NCBI GenBank assembly: GCA_963555705.1
Contig: OY743190.1
Span: 15,227,501-15,291,500 of the forward strand
DNA length: 64,000 nucleotides
From: Ligustrum vulgare
Lineage: Eukaryota > Streptophyta > Magnoliopsida > Lamiales > Oleaceae
Direction of reading: 5' to 3'
Shown: positions 56,300 to 64,000 of the stretch, piece after piece
How positions within the stretch are numbered: the stretch's first letter is position 1
How the letters are laid out: every line of letters begins with the position of its first letter
Translations under genes and position numbers: made by a program
Notes under the pieces: generated by a model
Told to the model about the DNA's origin: nothing
Databases searched by the model: none
Seen by the model: the letters and a program-made list of their open reading frames with translations, nothing else

Positions 56300-57772
56300 A
56301 AAGATATAGCTTCTTTATAGCTTTGCGGATCATTCTCCATCAAATATGTGAGAAAATCAAGGCCAAACGTCTTAGAAAGTCATTTTACTTCATCTAGGCT
56401 CATCCTCACCTTCTTCAACTGGATCTTTACTGCTGCCAGAAGCAGAAGATTCCATAGTCCGTTTAATAGGAGTTAACTGTTTAGGAGATTTACAAGGAAA
56501 TATATTCTCAAAAAATTGTGCATTCCTAGACTCCATGATCGTGTTCGGATCAATATCAGGTACATTCGAATAATGCACAAGAAACCTATATGCACTGCTA
56601 TTTTGTGCATAGCCAATGAACACACAGTCAACTGTCTTAGGTCCAATCTTGACCTTCTTCGAAGGAGGCATTGCGACCTTCGCAAGACACCCCCACATTC
56701 GTAAGTATTTATACGAAGGTGTTCGGCCTGTCCAAAGTTCATACGGAGTCTTATCCATATTCTTTCTTAACACTTTATTAAAATGTAATTCGAAGAAAGA
56801 ATAGCTTCTTCCCACATGTTCCGTAGTAATCCAGAACTAATCAAAATAGCATTCATCATTTCTTTCAATGTTCGATTCTTACGCTCAGCGATTCCGTTCT
56901 GCTGAGGTGAATAAGGTGCAGTGGTTTGGTGAATTATTCCATGTTTAACACAAAATTTACCAAATGGTGATTCATATTCACTACCACGATCACTTCGCAG
57001 CACCTTCATTTTCTTGCTAAGTTGATTTTCGACTTCATTCTTAAAAAGAATGAATTTATCGATAGCTTAACAGTATCTGGTGCTATCGTCGACAAAAGTA
57101 ATAAAATACTTATTGCTGCCTCTTGTTTGGACAAATTTCAAGTCGCACACATCACTTTGGACTAGTCCCAACGGCTCGATACTTCTTTCAATACTACGAA
57201 ACTAAGACCTTGTAAGCTTTGCCTCAACATAGGTTTCACATTTATGATTCGAATCAATTTGAAACCTAGGCAAGTAGTTTAGTTTGGTTAGTCTACGTAA
57301 TGCATTGTAATTTACATGACCTAATCTAACATGCCATATATTAGGAGACTCAAGCAAGTAAACAGAAGGAGTTTTCTCATTATTCATAACAGTTGTGGTT
57401 ACAGCTATTACATTTAATTTAAATAGGCCATCAGTCATATAGCCTTTCCCAACATAAACTCCTATCTTGGTAATCACCAGCTTATCTGCTTCAATGACCA
57501 TGTGGAAACCATTCTTGCTCAGAAGAGACCCAGAAACCAGATTCTTGCGAATCTCTGGTACATACAGCACATTGGTCAAAGTAAGATCTCTGCCACAGGT
57601 CATCTTCAGGATCATCTTGCCTTTACCAAGCACTTCAGATGTTGCGGAGTTACCCATGAACAACTTTTCACCATTTGTAACTGGTGCAAAAGCAGTGAAC
57701 ATGCTCCTATTGCAGCAGACATGGCATGTGGCCCCAGTGTCCAGCCACCACTCCTTTGGGTTAGATGATTAG
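56300..57772 (-). pseudogene. Copia protease, GAG-pre-integrase and integrase, broken
   Basis: From 57772 leftwards: protease WWLDTGATCH, then LYVPEIRKNLVSG, GAG-pre-integrase WHVRLGHVN, integrase core with VDDSTRYC followed by a stop and a small loss (about 57068), KVLRSDRGSEY and SPQQNGIAERKNRTL, then PSYKYLRMWGCLAKV and KTVDCVFIGY. Several frame changes and stops make it inactive. It ends at the DPQSYKEAIS stretch, where element B inserted. Confidence 0.85.
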
Positions 57773-58429
57773 TGTAGCGCCCCGAGTTCCGTATACCCGA
57801 TTCACTACGTCATTTTCTGTCTAAATTTTTCGAATAATATTTTTGCGGAAGAAATAATTGAAATTCATTTTTGGCAACATTAAATAAACTGTAATGGCCG
57901 ATAAAATTGAAACCATTTATGAAACCATTTGAAATAGTAAATCGAACCATTAATATTGTAAAGAAATTGCCAATGTCATAATTTCTCAAATAAATGAACT
58001 TCTCTAAATTATTCGATTGTTTGGAAAAATACGGAAATCATTAACGTCAAACTTTCAACCGTTCAACGATTATTGCCACCATCATTCATCGCTCGCCACC
58101 GTCTCCGAAATCTGCAAAACTGTTAAAAAGTAGGGTGAGTATTTCATGGGGGAAATACTCAGTAGACTCATCGCAAATTAATTTAATTTATAAGATGATT
58201 AAACACATAAATCCCGGCTCTTTATAAAACGGCATTGATAGAGCTTCTTTATAAAACGGCTCTTGATAAAACTCATATGGTGCATTACAGCACGGGACAT
58301 ATTTTGCAAATCATAGGCTCTTTGAAAATAGCTCTTTGAAAACAGCTCTTTGAAAACCATATACTTATAAAAACATTTTAATTATGCCAAGCATAATTTC
58401 TTTTGAAAGCATAACATAAGATAGGATTG

Positions 58430-58850
58430 AAATCCTCATAAACATAAATAGACACAAGAACTTTACCGAACTTAGGTGGCAAGAATTCTTATGCAGTAAA
58501 ACCATAATAACAGTAAGATCATAATAACATAGGATAAGATCGAAATCCTCATAAATATAAGAATTTTACCGAACTTAGGTGGCAAGAATTCTTATGTAGT
58601 AAAATCATAATAACAGTAAGTATACCAAAACATAATTCATGAAATTCATAGGGATCATTTCCATCATAACATAAGATAGGATCGAAATCCTCATAAACAT
58701 ACGCGACAGGAATTTTACCGAACTTAGGTGGTAAATCCTCATAAACATATGGAAAGACAGGAATTTTACCGAACTTAGGTGGTAAATCCTCATAAACTTA
58801 TGGAGACACAAGAATTTTACCGAACTTAGGTGGTAAGAATTCTTATGTGC
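58430..58850 (+). repeat. Tandem repeats in the F LTR
   Basis: About five imperfect units contain ATTTTACCGAACTTAGGTGG and CGAAATCCTCATAAACATA. Unit length varies from about 60 to 120 bp. Confidence 0.8.
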
Positions 58851-59159
58851 ATAGCAATGATCCAAAACATATAAAACATTATCGTAAAAACATAGGGTAT
58901 ACTTACTTTTCATAAAAACATAAGGTATATTTACCTTTCATAAAACATACTTAATTTTCTTGAAAATTGACTTTCACAAGTCACATGACATTCATATGAA
59001 ATCATAATTTAAATCAATTAATAAGTGCGAGTCTACCTCAAATCCGACGAGTGCAAAGTTGAGCGGGAATGACTTCAATTTCTTTAAATTCTCCGTACGC
59101 TTCGTCTTAGCCAATAAGTCACTTTAGTCTATCGAATATATAGTTCAAAATGATAAATT

Positions 59160-59490
59160 ATAATTTGAGGACTAAAATTGATGTTTTGAAAGTTGAGGGA
59201 CTAAAATGAATACTTTTGAAAGTTCAGGGACTAAAATAGATACTTTGAAAGTTGAGGGACTAAAATAGATACTTTTGATAGTTGAGGGACTCAAATGAAT
59301 ACTTTTGAAACTTGAGCTTAAAAGTAAATCAGCAGGGACTGAAGTGATCAGATTTTGAAAATGAAATGGCTGATTAAAACTCATTTAAAACTTAAGGGCT
59401 GAAATTGATGATTTTAAAAGCTGAAAGGACTGAAATAAAACCTTTTTAAAACATAGGGACTGATTTGAAATAACTTTAAAAGATGGGGAC
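59160..59490 (+). repeat. Degenerate GGGACTAAA minisatellite in the F LTR
   Basis: About ten units of the type gagggactaaaatagatacttttgaaagtt, the inverse of the agtcccttaa units in the D LTR. Confidence 0.75.
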
Positions 59491-59500
59491 TAATGATGCA

Positions 59501-60964
59501 AATTCTGAAAAATTATTAAATCAGATTTTATTCTCTCTCTCTCATTCGTATCAGCCAGAGGGAGAGAAAAGTGAGAGAGGCGAGAGACGAAGGCTGAAAA
59601 AAAACTGGCGATCGACTACTTTCAGTCAAGGTTGCCGCGAGCCAAACGCCGGCGGTGGTTCGGCGATGGTTCGGCCATCATGTGGTGGTGATTTAGGCTA
59701 GGTTTTGGTGTTGATTCGAGGTGAATCCAAGGCTCAAGATCTGATCTTGATTGCGATTTCCGGTGACAAATCCGGTCACTGGCAGTCGGCGTCGAGGTAA
59801 GTCTTTGGTTTAGTTGATTTTGGGTTTTATCTATGATTGCTGGTGGTTGGATTCGAGGAACAGAAAGGGAACCGCGGCTTAGATCGCGATTTGAGTTGGG
59901 TCTTAATCTGCGAAATCCGGTGGCAAAGTGATCTGCAGCTGAGGTAAGGTTCTAGGTTTCTGGGCTTCATCTATTCCTGAGTTTTGGATTTTGATTTTGG
60001 ATGATTGATTTGGGACTAGGTTTGATAATGTCGATTGGTTGCTGGTGGTGGAAGGACAGTGTTAAGTTTCCGGTGGTGATATGATATACGGTTGCTGTGG
60101 ATGGTGATTAGGCTGATTCGAAATTGGTAGTAGTTGGCTGCAAATTAGAAATGTAACTGCTGGAATTGTGGATGTAACTGATTGGTGATGAATCAGAGAC
60201 TGGTTTGGAGATATGGCTGTCGGTTGATTAATGGTGATTGGCTATGGTGTTGCAGTTGGAATGAGGTGATGATGCTGATGATACATAAGTTTCGTGGTTA
60301 TGGTTTGGGGCTGCAACTGATAATTGTGGTAGTGATGATGATGATGTTTATATATATTGAATTGTGGAAATCTGAAAATGGATGGATCCGAAATTGTGGT
60401 ATGTGGAGTTGGTGATAAAGGAGAAGAAAGCATTTTACCTTGCTGGAAAGAGTAGTGTAAGTGATGATAATGATGATGCTTTGAGGTGTTCCAATTGTTC
60501 ATGTGTGGAGATGCTTGTTGATTGTACACAATGAGATGGAAAGAATAATTAAGAAGGAAACAAGGTGGGGAACGTGAGTTGTGATGGGGAAGAATATGTA
60601 TTGATTTGGTACTATAGAATATGATAGTGTAGAATTAGGTGTAATATGAAATGGAAAAGGGTGTAAAATTATTTGTATAAAAATGATGATGTTTTTGTGT
60701 AAAGAATTGTTGTCTTGGTGTAAAGAAGAAGACATGTGGGAAAAAATTTGGATTTTAGAAAGATTTTTGAAAATAATACTTTGAATAAATAATTAAAATA
60801 ATATAATTTTAGAAATTCGAATATTAAATTTAAAATCGAACAAATTCGATATTTCTTGACTTGGCTAGACGAATCCGTCGCGGCATTAATTTCAAAACAA
60901 TAGCGACTCAATTTTCTAAATATTAAAATAATTATTCATTGCATAAAAATTCTGGGTCGCTATA
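59501..60964 (+). other. Antisense GC-rich leader and distal part of the F LTR
   Basis: On the plus strand: a CT run (59530-59545), a GC-rich block, donor-like GAG|GTAAG at 59797 and 59944, a G/T-rich tract to about 60500, and an AT-rich end. No long protein is predicted. It resembles the layout at 11010-11260. Confidence 0.5.
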
Positions 60965-60966
60965 AT

Positions 60967-60977
60967 CTTACCCCCTT
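60967..60977 (-). promoter_or_regulatory. Polypurine tract of element F
   Basis: AAGGGGGTAAG on the minus strand, followed to the right by the inverse of TTTCGAGGACGAAATTA. Confidence 0.8.
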
Positions 60978-61734
60978 AAAATAATTTCGTCCTCGAAATT
61001 AAACTTACTTAATCTTATGATTTCTGAATACTTAAATCAGAATCTCTTCTTTCTCTTATGTAGCATCATCGCTACCATATTTAACCCATCCATATTTAAC
61101 CCAATGGACTTTGACTAAATGCATCACTTTGTTTTCTCAAGAACATGGACTTTTTCTATAGACATGTGTCTACTCATAAATTCTTTTGAATCAAAATGAA
61201 AATTCCCAATCGTATGTGATATTTCATCATATCTTGTAGTATTCATGTAACTTGTCACTTATCATCGTATCATGTGACCTCAAATATTCGTATATATCTC
61301 TAAAATTTCAACAAATCTTTACTGATATATCATATCATAAAAATTTTCCTTTCTTCTTATCATCGAATATTTCCAAAATAATCAAAGAATTACCTGAATA
61401 TTCTCTCTACGTAATATATCCAATAACATATCAACATAATATCATCAACTTATCATTCCAATATTTGTAACCCAAAAATTCATTAAACAAATATCTTCCA
61501 AACTAAGATTCTTTACTTAAATATCACCACATTTCCTGCAAAGTATTTCTTTCACTTGTATATACGTATGAATTCTGATTCAATACGGTCCTTATTTCTC
61601 TTTCACGTATTCCCGTATTATTTCTATACCTTGATTATTATATCAAAATATCAGTACCCAAAATCCAAGAAAAATATTTCATATCTCAAATCTTATCATC
61701 AAATCTTCCTTTATCAATAAAGTAAACGGCGCAT
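60978..61734 (-). pseudogene. Decayed pol end of element F
   Basis: On the minus strand, 61120-61190 parallels D about 45930 and 61205-61330 parallels D about 44160-44380. Part of the D interior is therefore missing. No open frame remains. Similarity fades towards 61500-61734, so the boundary with the cassette is approximate. Confidence 0.6.
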
Positions 61735-61820
61735 AAACTCTGTCTCCTCTTTTCATTAAAATAATCCTGCGCTTTCTTGCTGGACACAACATCACGCGGA
61801 TTCACTCAGATCCTTTACAC

Positions 61821-61830
61821 TTTTAAATAG
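61821..61830 (+). promoter_or_regulatory. TATA-like box upstream of the cysteine-rich protein gene
   Basis: TTTTAAATAG lies 33 bp upstream of the ATG at 61863. The core TTTAAATAG is repeated before the LOG gene at 62661. Confidence 0.5.
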
Positions 61831-61862
61831 TTCATGCTGGGAAGAGGTTGAATCATCAAACA

Positions 61863-62414
61863 ATGGATATCATCCTTACAAACATTCGCAAGTATTATTC
61901 CAATCTTCCTATGAATGATCTGAAAAAGATCTATAGAATAAGGCTCGAAAGATTGAGATTGCTGATGGCTCATGATATTCCAGAAGATGTTCGCTGGTTG
62001 ATAGAAGCAAAGGTTCGACTATCTGGTGAATTACCATCAACATTTCCAAAGCACATGCCTGGTTTAGGCAAAAGCACGTTTGCAAAGAAACGAAGAGCAA
62101 AAAGACTGGGTGGTTGCTACAAATGTGCTCGTTGGAACTGTAATACTCGTTGCAAATCAGTAGGATATTCTTCTACTAATCGGGATGATAAAATCGAATT
62201 CATAAAGGGTGGACTGAGTAAGGAGTCTTTGGATGATATTCGACTGACTCTTGAGACGCACCCAAGTGGTTATGTACAACGTGAACTTCTCTCCTTATAC
62301 GCTCAGTTTAACGAGGACAAAAATCGTTATAGTCTCCAAAATATAATATCGAAAGATCTTGTTTGCCAGTCTGTTTTACAAAATGAGGCTTCTGGCAGTT
62401 CAGCAATGATATAA
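61863..62414 (+). CDS. Basic four-cysteine protein, similar to carlavirus nucleic-acid-binding proteins
   Basis: 183 codons from the ATG at 61863, intronless and open. An N-terminal half with alternating charged and leucine residues leads to a basic patch KKRRAKR (75-81) and a compact four-cysteine motif C85-X2-C88-X4-C93-X3-C97. An IEFIKGG stretch and a polar tail follow. A basic Arg/Lys-Arg-Ala-Lys patch directly before CXXC, then two more cysteines and a FI-G segment, is the layout of the small nucleic-acid-binding, silencing-related proteins of carlaviruses and relatives (Carla_C4 family). The cysteine spacing is shorter here and the protein longer, so homology is plausible but not proven. 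An endogenous viral gene is my leading reading. An unrelated plant zinc-binding protein is the alternative. Confidence 0.55.
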   Translation: MDIILTNIRKYYSNLPMNDLKKIYRIRLERLRLLMAHDIPEDVRWLIEAKVRLSGELPSTFPKHMPGLGKSTFAKKRRAKRLGGCYKCARWNCNTRCKSVGYSSTNRDDKIEFIKGGLSKESLDDIRLTLETHPSGYVQRELLSLYAQFNEDKNRYSLQNIISKDLVCQSVLQNEASGSSAMI

Positions 62415-62743
62415 GATAAATCTTTTTAAAATATTTTGCTGCTTTCTTTCACGCGTTTTGGAAATAAAATATATTTTCCTTTCTCGAGGTTTGATAAAGC
62501 TGGAAATAAATATATTTTTCTTTTTCTCGAGGTTTGATAAAGCTGGAAATAAATCACCGAAAGGTGATATCTTTGGTAAAACAGTCAAAAGTTGGCCGAT
62601 TTTGTCAAAAGTAAATCTTTACTTTTTCAGAATCAATCAAAAACAGTAAATTTTTCCGGCTTTAAATAGCCAAACATATTTCATAGTTCAGGCATCCAAA
62701 AATCACATCTTCTTCGTAAGTTTTCCCTTCTTTACTATCAAAG
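62415..62743 (+). promoter_or_regulatory. Intergenic region and promoter of the LOG-like gene
   Basis: It holds two tandem copies of CTCGAGGTTTGATAAAGCTG (62484 and 62528), a perfect hairpin ATCACC-GAAA-GGTGAT (about 62554-62569) and a TATA-like TTTAAATAG at 62661, with the LOG ATG about 80 bp further on. This suggests an independent promoter for the second gene. Confidence 0.5.
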
Positions 62744-63397
62744 ATGGAAGCACCAAAACTTCGACAGATCAAAACTATTTGTGTATTTTGTGGATCAAAA
62801 GTAGGGAAAGGCTTCGGTTATCTAGAAGCGGCTGTAGATCTTGGAAAGAAACTGGGGGAAAAAGGTATCTCTCTTGTATATGGGGGTGGTAGCAGTGGTC
62901 TAATGGGTTGTGTTTCCCAATCTGCTCTTGCAGAGAAATCAAAAGTAATCGGTGTTATACCTGTCCCTTTGGTAGATGTTGCAGGCAAAACACGAGGGCA
63001 TGAAGTTCAAACCTTATCCATCCATGAACGCATAACTTGTATGCTATATGGTTCTGATGCCTTTATAGCCCTGCCCGGAGGTTTTGGTACCTTAGAAGAA
63101 ATTTTTAACATTACCTCGTGGGCTCAACTAGATCTCCATACTAAGCCTATTGGGCTTCTGAATGTTAACAATTTCTTTGATGGTTTGTTAACCTTTCTTG
63201 ATTATGCTGTGGAACAGGGATTCATCTCTCCATTTTCCAGAAGGCTTCTTATTTCTGCTCCTACTATTGATGAACTACTGGATAAGCTGCAGTCATATAT
63301 CTCAATACAAGATCCAGCAGGAGTTAAGATAGATTGGTCGCAAGGAAGGGGAATCAAGCGAAAATGGAGTCCGGTTAATGTAAACTTAACTCTGTGA
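62744..63397 (+). CDS. LOG: Cytokinin riboside 5'-monophosphate phosphoribohydrolase, LOG-like
   Basis: 217 codons, close to the 210-225 usual for plant LOG proteins. LOG enzymes release active cytokinin bases from their riboside monophosphates in one step. The Rossmann-like fold shows VFCGS (14-18), YGGGSSGLMG (46-55) and the diagnostic PGGFGTLEE (111-119), with R96 in HER as the expected catalytic arginine and a conserved ALPGG approach. GGF replaces the common GGY. The C-terminus is basic (RGIKRK). The gene is intronless, whereas plant LOG genes normally have several introns. It lies inside a decayed gypsy element and is preceded by a TATA-like box and the cysteine-rich protein gene. The open frame suggests recent arrival or selection. 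Confidence 0.9.
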   Translation: MEAPKLRQIKTICVFCGSKVGKGFGYLEAAVDLGKKLGEKGISLVYGGGSSGLMGCVSQSALAEKSKVIGVIPVPLVDVAGKTRGHEVQTLSIHERITCMLYGSDAFIALPGGFGTLEEIFNITSWAQLDLHTKPIGLLNVNNFFDGLLTFLDYAVEQGFISPFSRRLLISAPTIDELLDKLQSYISIQDPAGVKIDWSQGRGIKRKWSPVNVNLTL

Positions 63398-63630
63398 ATC
63401 TTAGAATAGGTGGGGGTAGAGTACGGAGTATTCTCACTCTCGAGACACCCCTCCATTTACTAGGATTTCCTTAATGTTTAAATCTTGTGTGTACCTCAAA
63501 GGTTCCAGGTGGTAGATTACGGAGTATTCTTACTCTCGAAACACACCTCTTTGAAGGTTTCTTTATTTCCCAAAAAAATCAGAGGTGGTAGGATACGGCT
63601 ACTCCGGAAACACATCTCTCATTTTGAGGA
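63398..63630 (+). other. Three tandem stem-loop units downstream of LOG
   Basis: Related units lie at about 63408-63453, 63507-63550 and 63580-63622. Each opens GGTGG(T/G) and closes CACCTC-like with (G)TACGG in the middle. Units 1 and 2 contain GAGTATTCT(T/C)ACTC, which can fold on itself. Outer arms GGTG/CACC can pair in all three, more weakly in the third. Confidence 0.6.
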
Positions 63631-63709
63631 TTATCCCATGCTTCTCTTGTTTGCTTTTGTGTGTTTCATGTATTTCCTTTCCAGTGTGACTCTTGTGTGT
63701 TCTCCTTAT

Positions 63710-63725
63710 GAGAAAATAATAAAAT
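63710..63725 (+). terminator. Possible polyadenylation signal of the LOG transcript
   Basis: GAAAATAATAAAATTT contains AATAAA at 63717-63722, about 320 bp after the LOG stop and just before gypsy homology resumes at 63737. Confidence 0.5.
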
Positions 63726-63736
63726 TTCTGTTATCA

Positions 63737-64000
63737 TCTACTAAATCTCGTTTGTGATGTAAATGAACTTGCATGTCTAACCTTAATTCCTTTAGTAGAT
63801 ACTTATCATATCATGCTCTTAATTTCAAATTGATAAAATTCTGAACAGAGTCTCCCTTGTAATTTGGACTTATCCAAACCATAAGCATACTTCATAACTC
63901 ACAATAATAAATAACTCCACATTTGATCACAACGATTTAAAAATATTGAAAATGATTCCAACACTTCAATATCATCAAAAATATCCCATAATTCAATTCA
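63737..64000 (-). pseudogene. Element F interior resumes
   Basis: On the minus strand this parallels D about 42990 back to 42730, including the GGAGACTCTG block (63848-63857) and ATTACAAGGGAGACTC-type wording. It has no open frame and continues beyond the window. Confidence 0.7.

Larger units (their letters stand above)
50100..57772 (-). mobile_element. Ty1/copia retrotransposon, minus strand, split and truncated
   Basis: Read right to left: protease start (57772), GAG-pre-integrase, integrase, a break by element B (52132-56299), RT, RNase H, polypurine tract (50887-50894) and the 3' LTR (about 50100-50885). The gag end and 5' LTR are missing, cut off by element F at 57773. The domain order with integrase before RT identifies Ty1/copia. 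Confidence 0.88.
57773..60964 (-). repeat. 3' LTR of element F (about 3.2 kb)
   Basis: On the plus strand it starts TGTAGCGCCCCGAG and ends GGGTCGCTATA, the inverse of the D LTR ends with one change. It is longer than D because of tandem repeats at 58430-58850. A GC-rich block with GAG|GTAAG donor-like sites (59797 and 59944) reads antisense to the element. Confidence 0.75.
57773..64000 (-). mobile_element. Element F: minus-strand gypsy element of the D family, running off the window
   Basis: The 3' LTR is 57773-60964. The polypurine tract is 60967-60977 on the minus strand, with CGAGGACGAAATT beyond it. A decayed interior follows to the right. Interior pieces parallel element D (60980-61330 with D about 44160-46080, and 63737-64000 with D about 42730-42990). 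A cassette with two genes (about 61735-63736) lies between them. The 5' LTR would be beyond 64000. Confidence 0.75.

Noticed and set aside
60182..60735. Plus- and minus-strand short frames with His- or Met-rich runs
   Set aside because: They come from G/T-rich repetitive LTR sequence and have no start context, domain or conservation beyond the LTR family.

Overview
This 64-kb window is plant nuclear DNA, most likely from a eudicot. It is AT-rich. It carries chromovirus-type Ty3/gypsy and Ty1/copia retrotransposons, a plant-type Helitron with replication protein A (RPA) and Rep-helicase genes, spliceosomal introns and a plant-type cytokinin-activating LOG gene. The species cannot be fixed from the sequence. 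Almost everything is mobile DNA nested in older mobile DNA. Single-copy host sequence is limited to a broken exon pair near 36.7-37.4 kb and possibly a small two-gene cassette near 61.7-63.7 kb.

Layout. (1) 1-12 kb: a Tekay/Del-like Ty3/gypsy element at 531-10745, structurally complete, with near-identical 2.7-kb LTRs and a perfect 5-bp target duplication. It sits inside an older minus-strand gypsy LTR whose two arms are 1-530 and 10746-11908. Gag and Pol are separated by 109 bp that looks like an intron. (2) 13.46-27.83 kb: a 14.4-kb Helitron inserted in a Stowaway-like MITE. It carries an apparently intact 11-exon RPA70-like gene of 508 codons, plus a Rep-helicase gene killed by two stops, a large internal deletion and a frameshift. 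The Helitron 3' end and its flank are tandemly duplicated (27250-28759 and 28772-30292) with a 12-nt templated filler. (3) 30.3-34 kb: a LINE remnant hit by a small gypsy derivative (element A), whose LTR carries arrays of the palindrome TTACGGCCGTAA. (4) 34.2-35.9 kb: head-to-tail copies of an AT-rich repeat, also present at 11.9 kb. (5) 36.7-49.2 kb: a pseudogene fragment, then an LTR (element E) split by gypsy element D (39163-48723), which has almost identical LTRs around a coding-dead interior. (6) 50.1-57.8 kb: a minus-strand Ty1/copia element split by element B, a gypsy derivative that keeps gag and protease but has lost RT, RNase H and integrase. (7) 57.8-64 kb: a minus-strand relative of D (element F). 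Its decayed interior contains an intronless LOG-like gene and a small basic four-cysteine protein gene resembling the nucleic-acid-binding proteins of carlaviruses, each with a TTTAAATAG box upstream.

How the parts relate. The gypsy elements with a visible leader prime from an initiator-tRNA-Met-type site (TGGTATCAGA core). The interiors of D, F, A and B cannot encode full replication proteins, so recent copies such as D must have moved with proteins supplied in trans, possibly by relatives of the intact Tekay element. The most unusual signals are the cysteine-rich protein plus LOG cassette, the palindrome arrays and co-varying twin stem-loops shared by LTR families A and B, the putative gag/pol intron, and an antisense promoter-exon-splice-donor layout in the D/F LTR family. 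Boundaries marked approximate were judged by eye from repeat comparisons inside the window.
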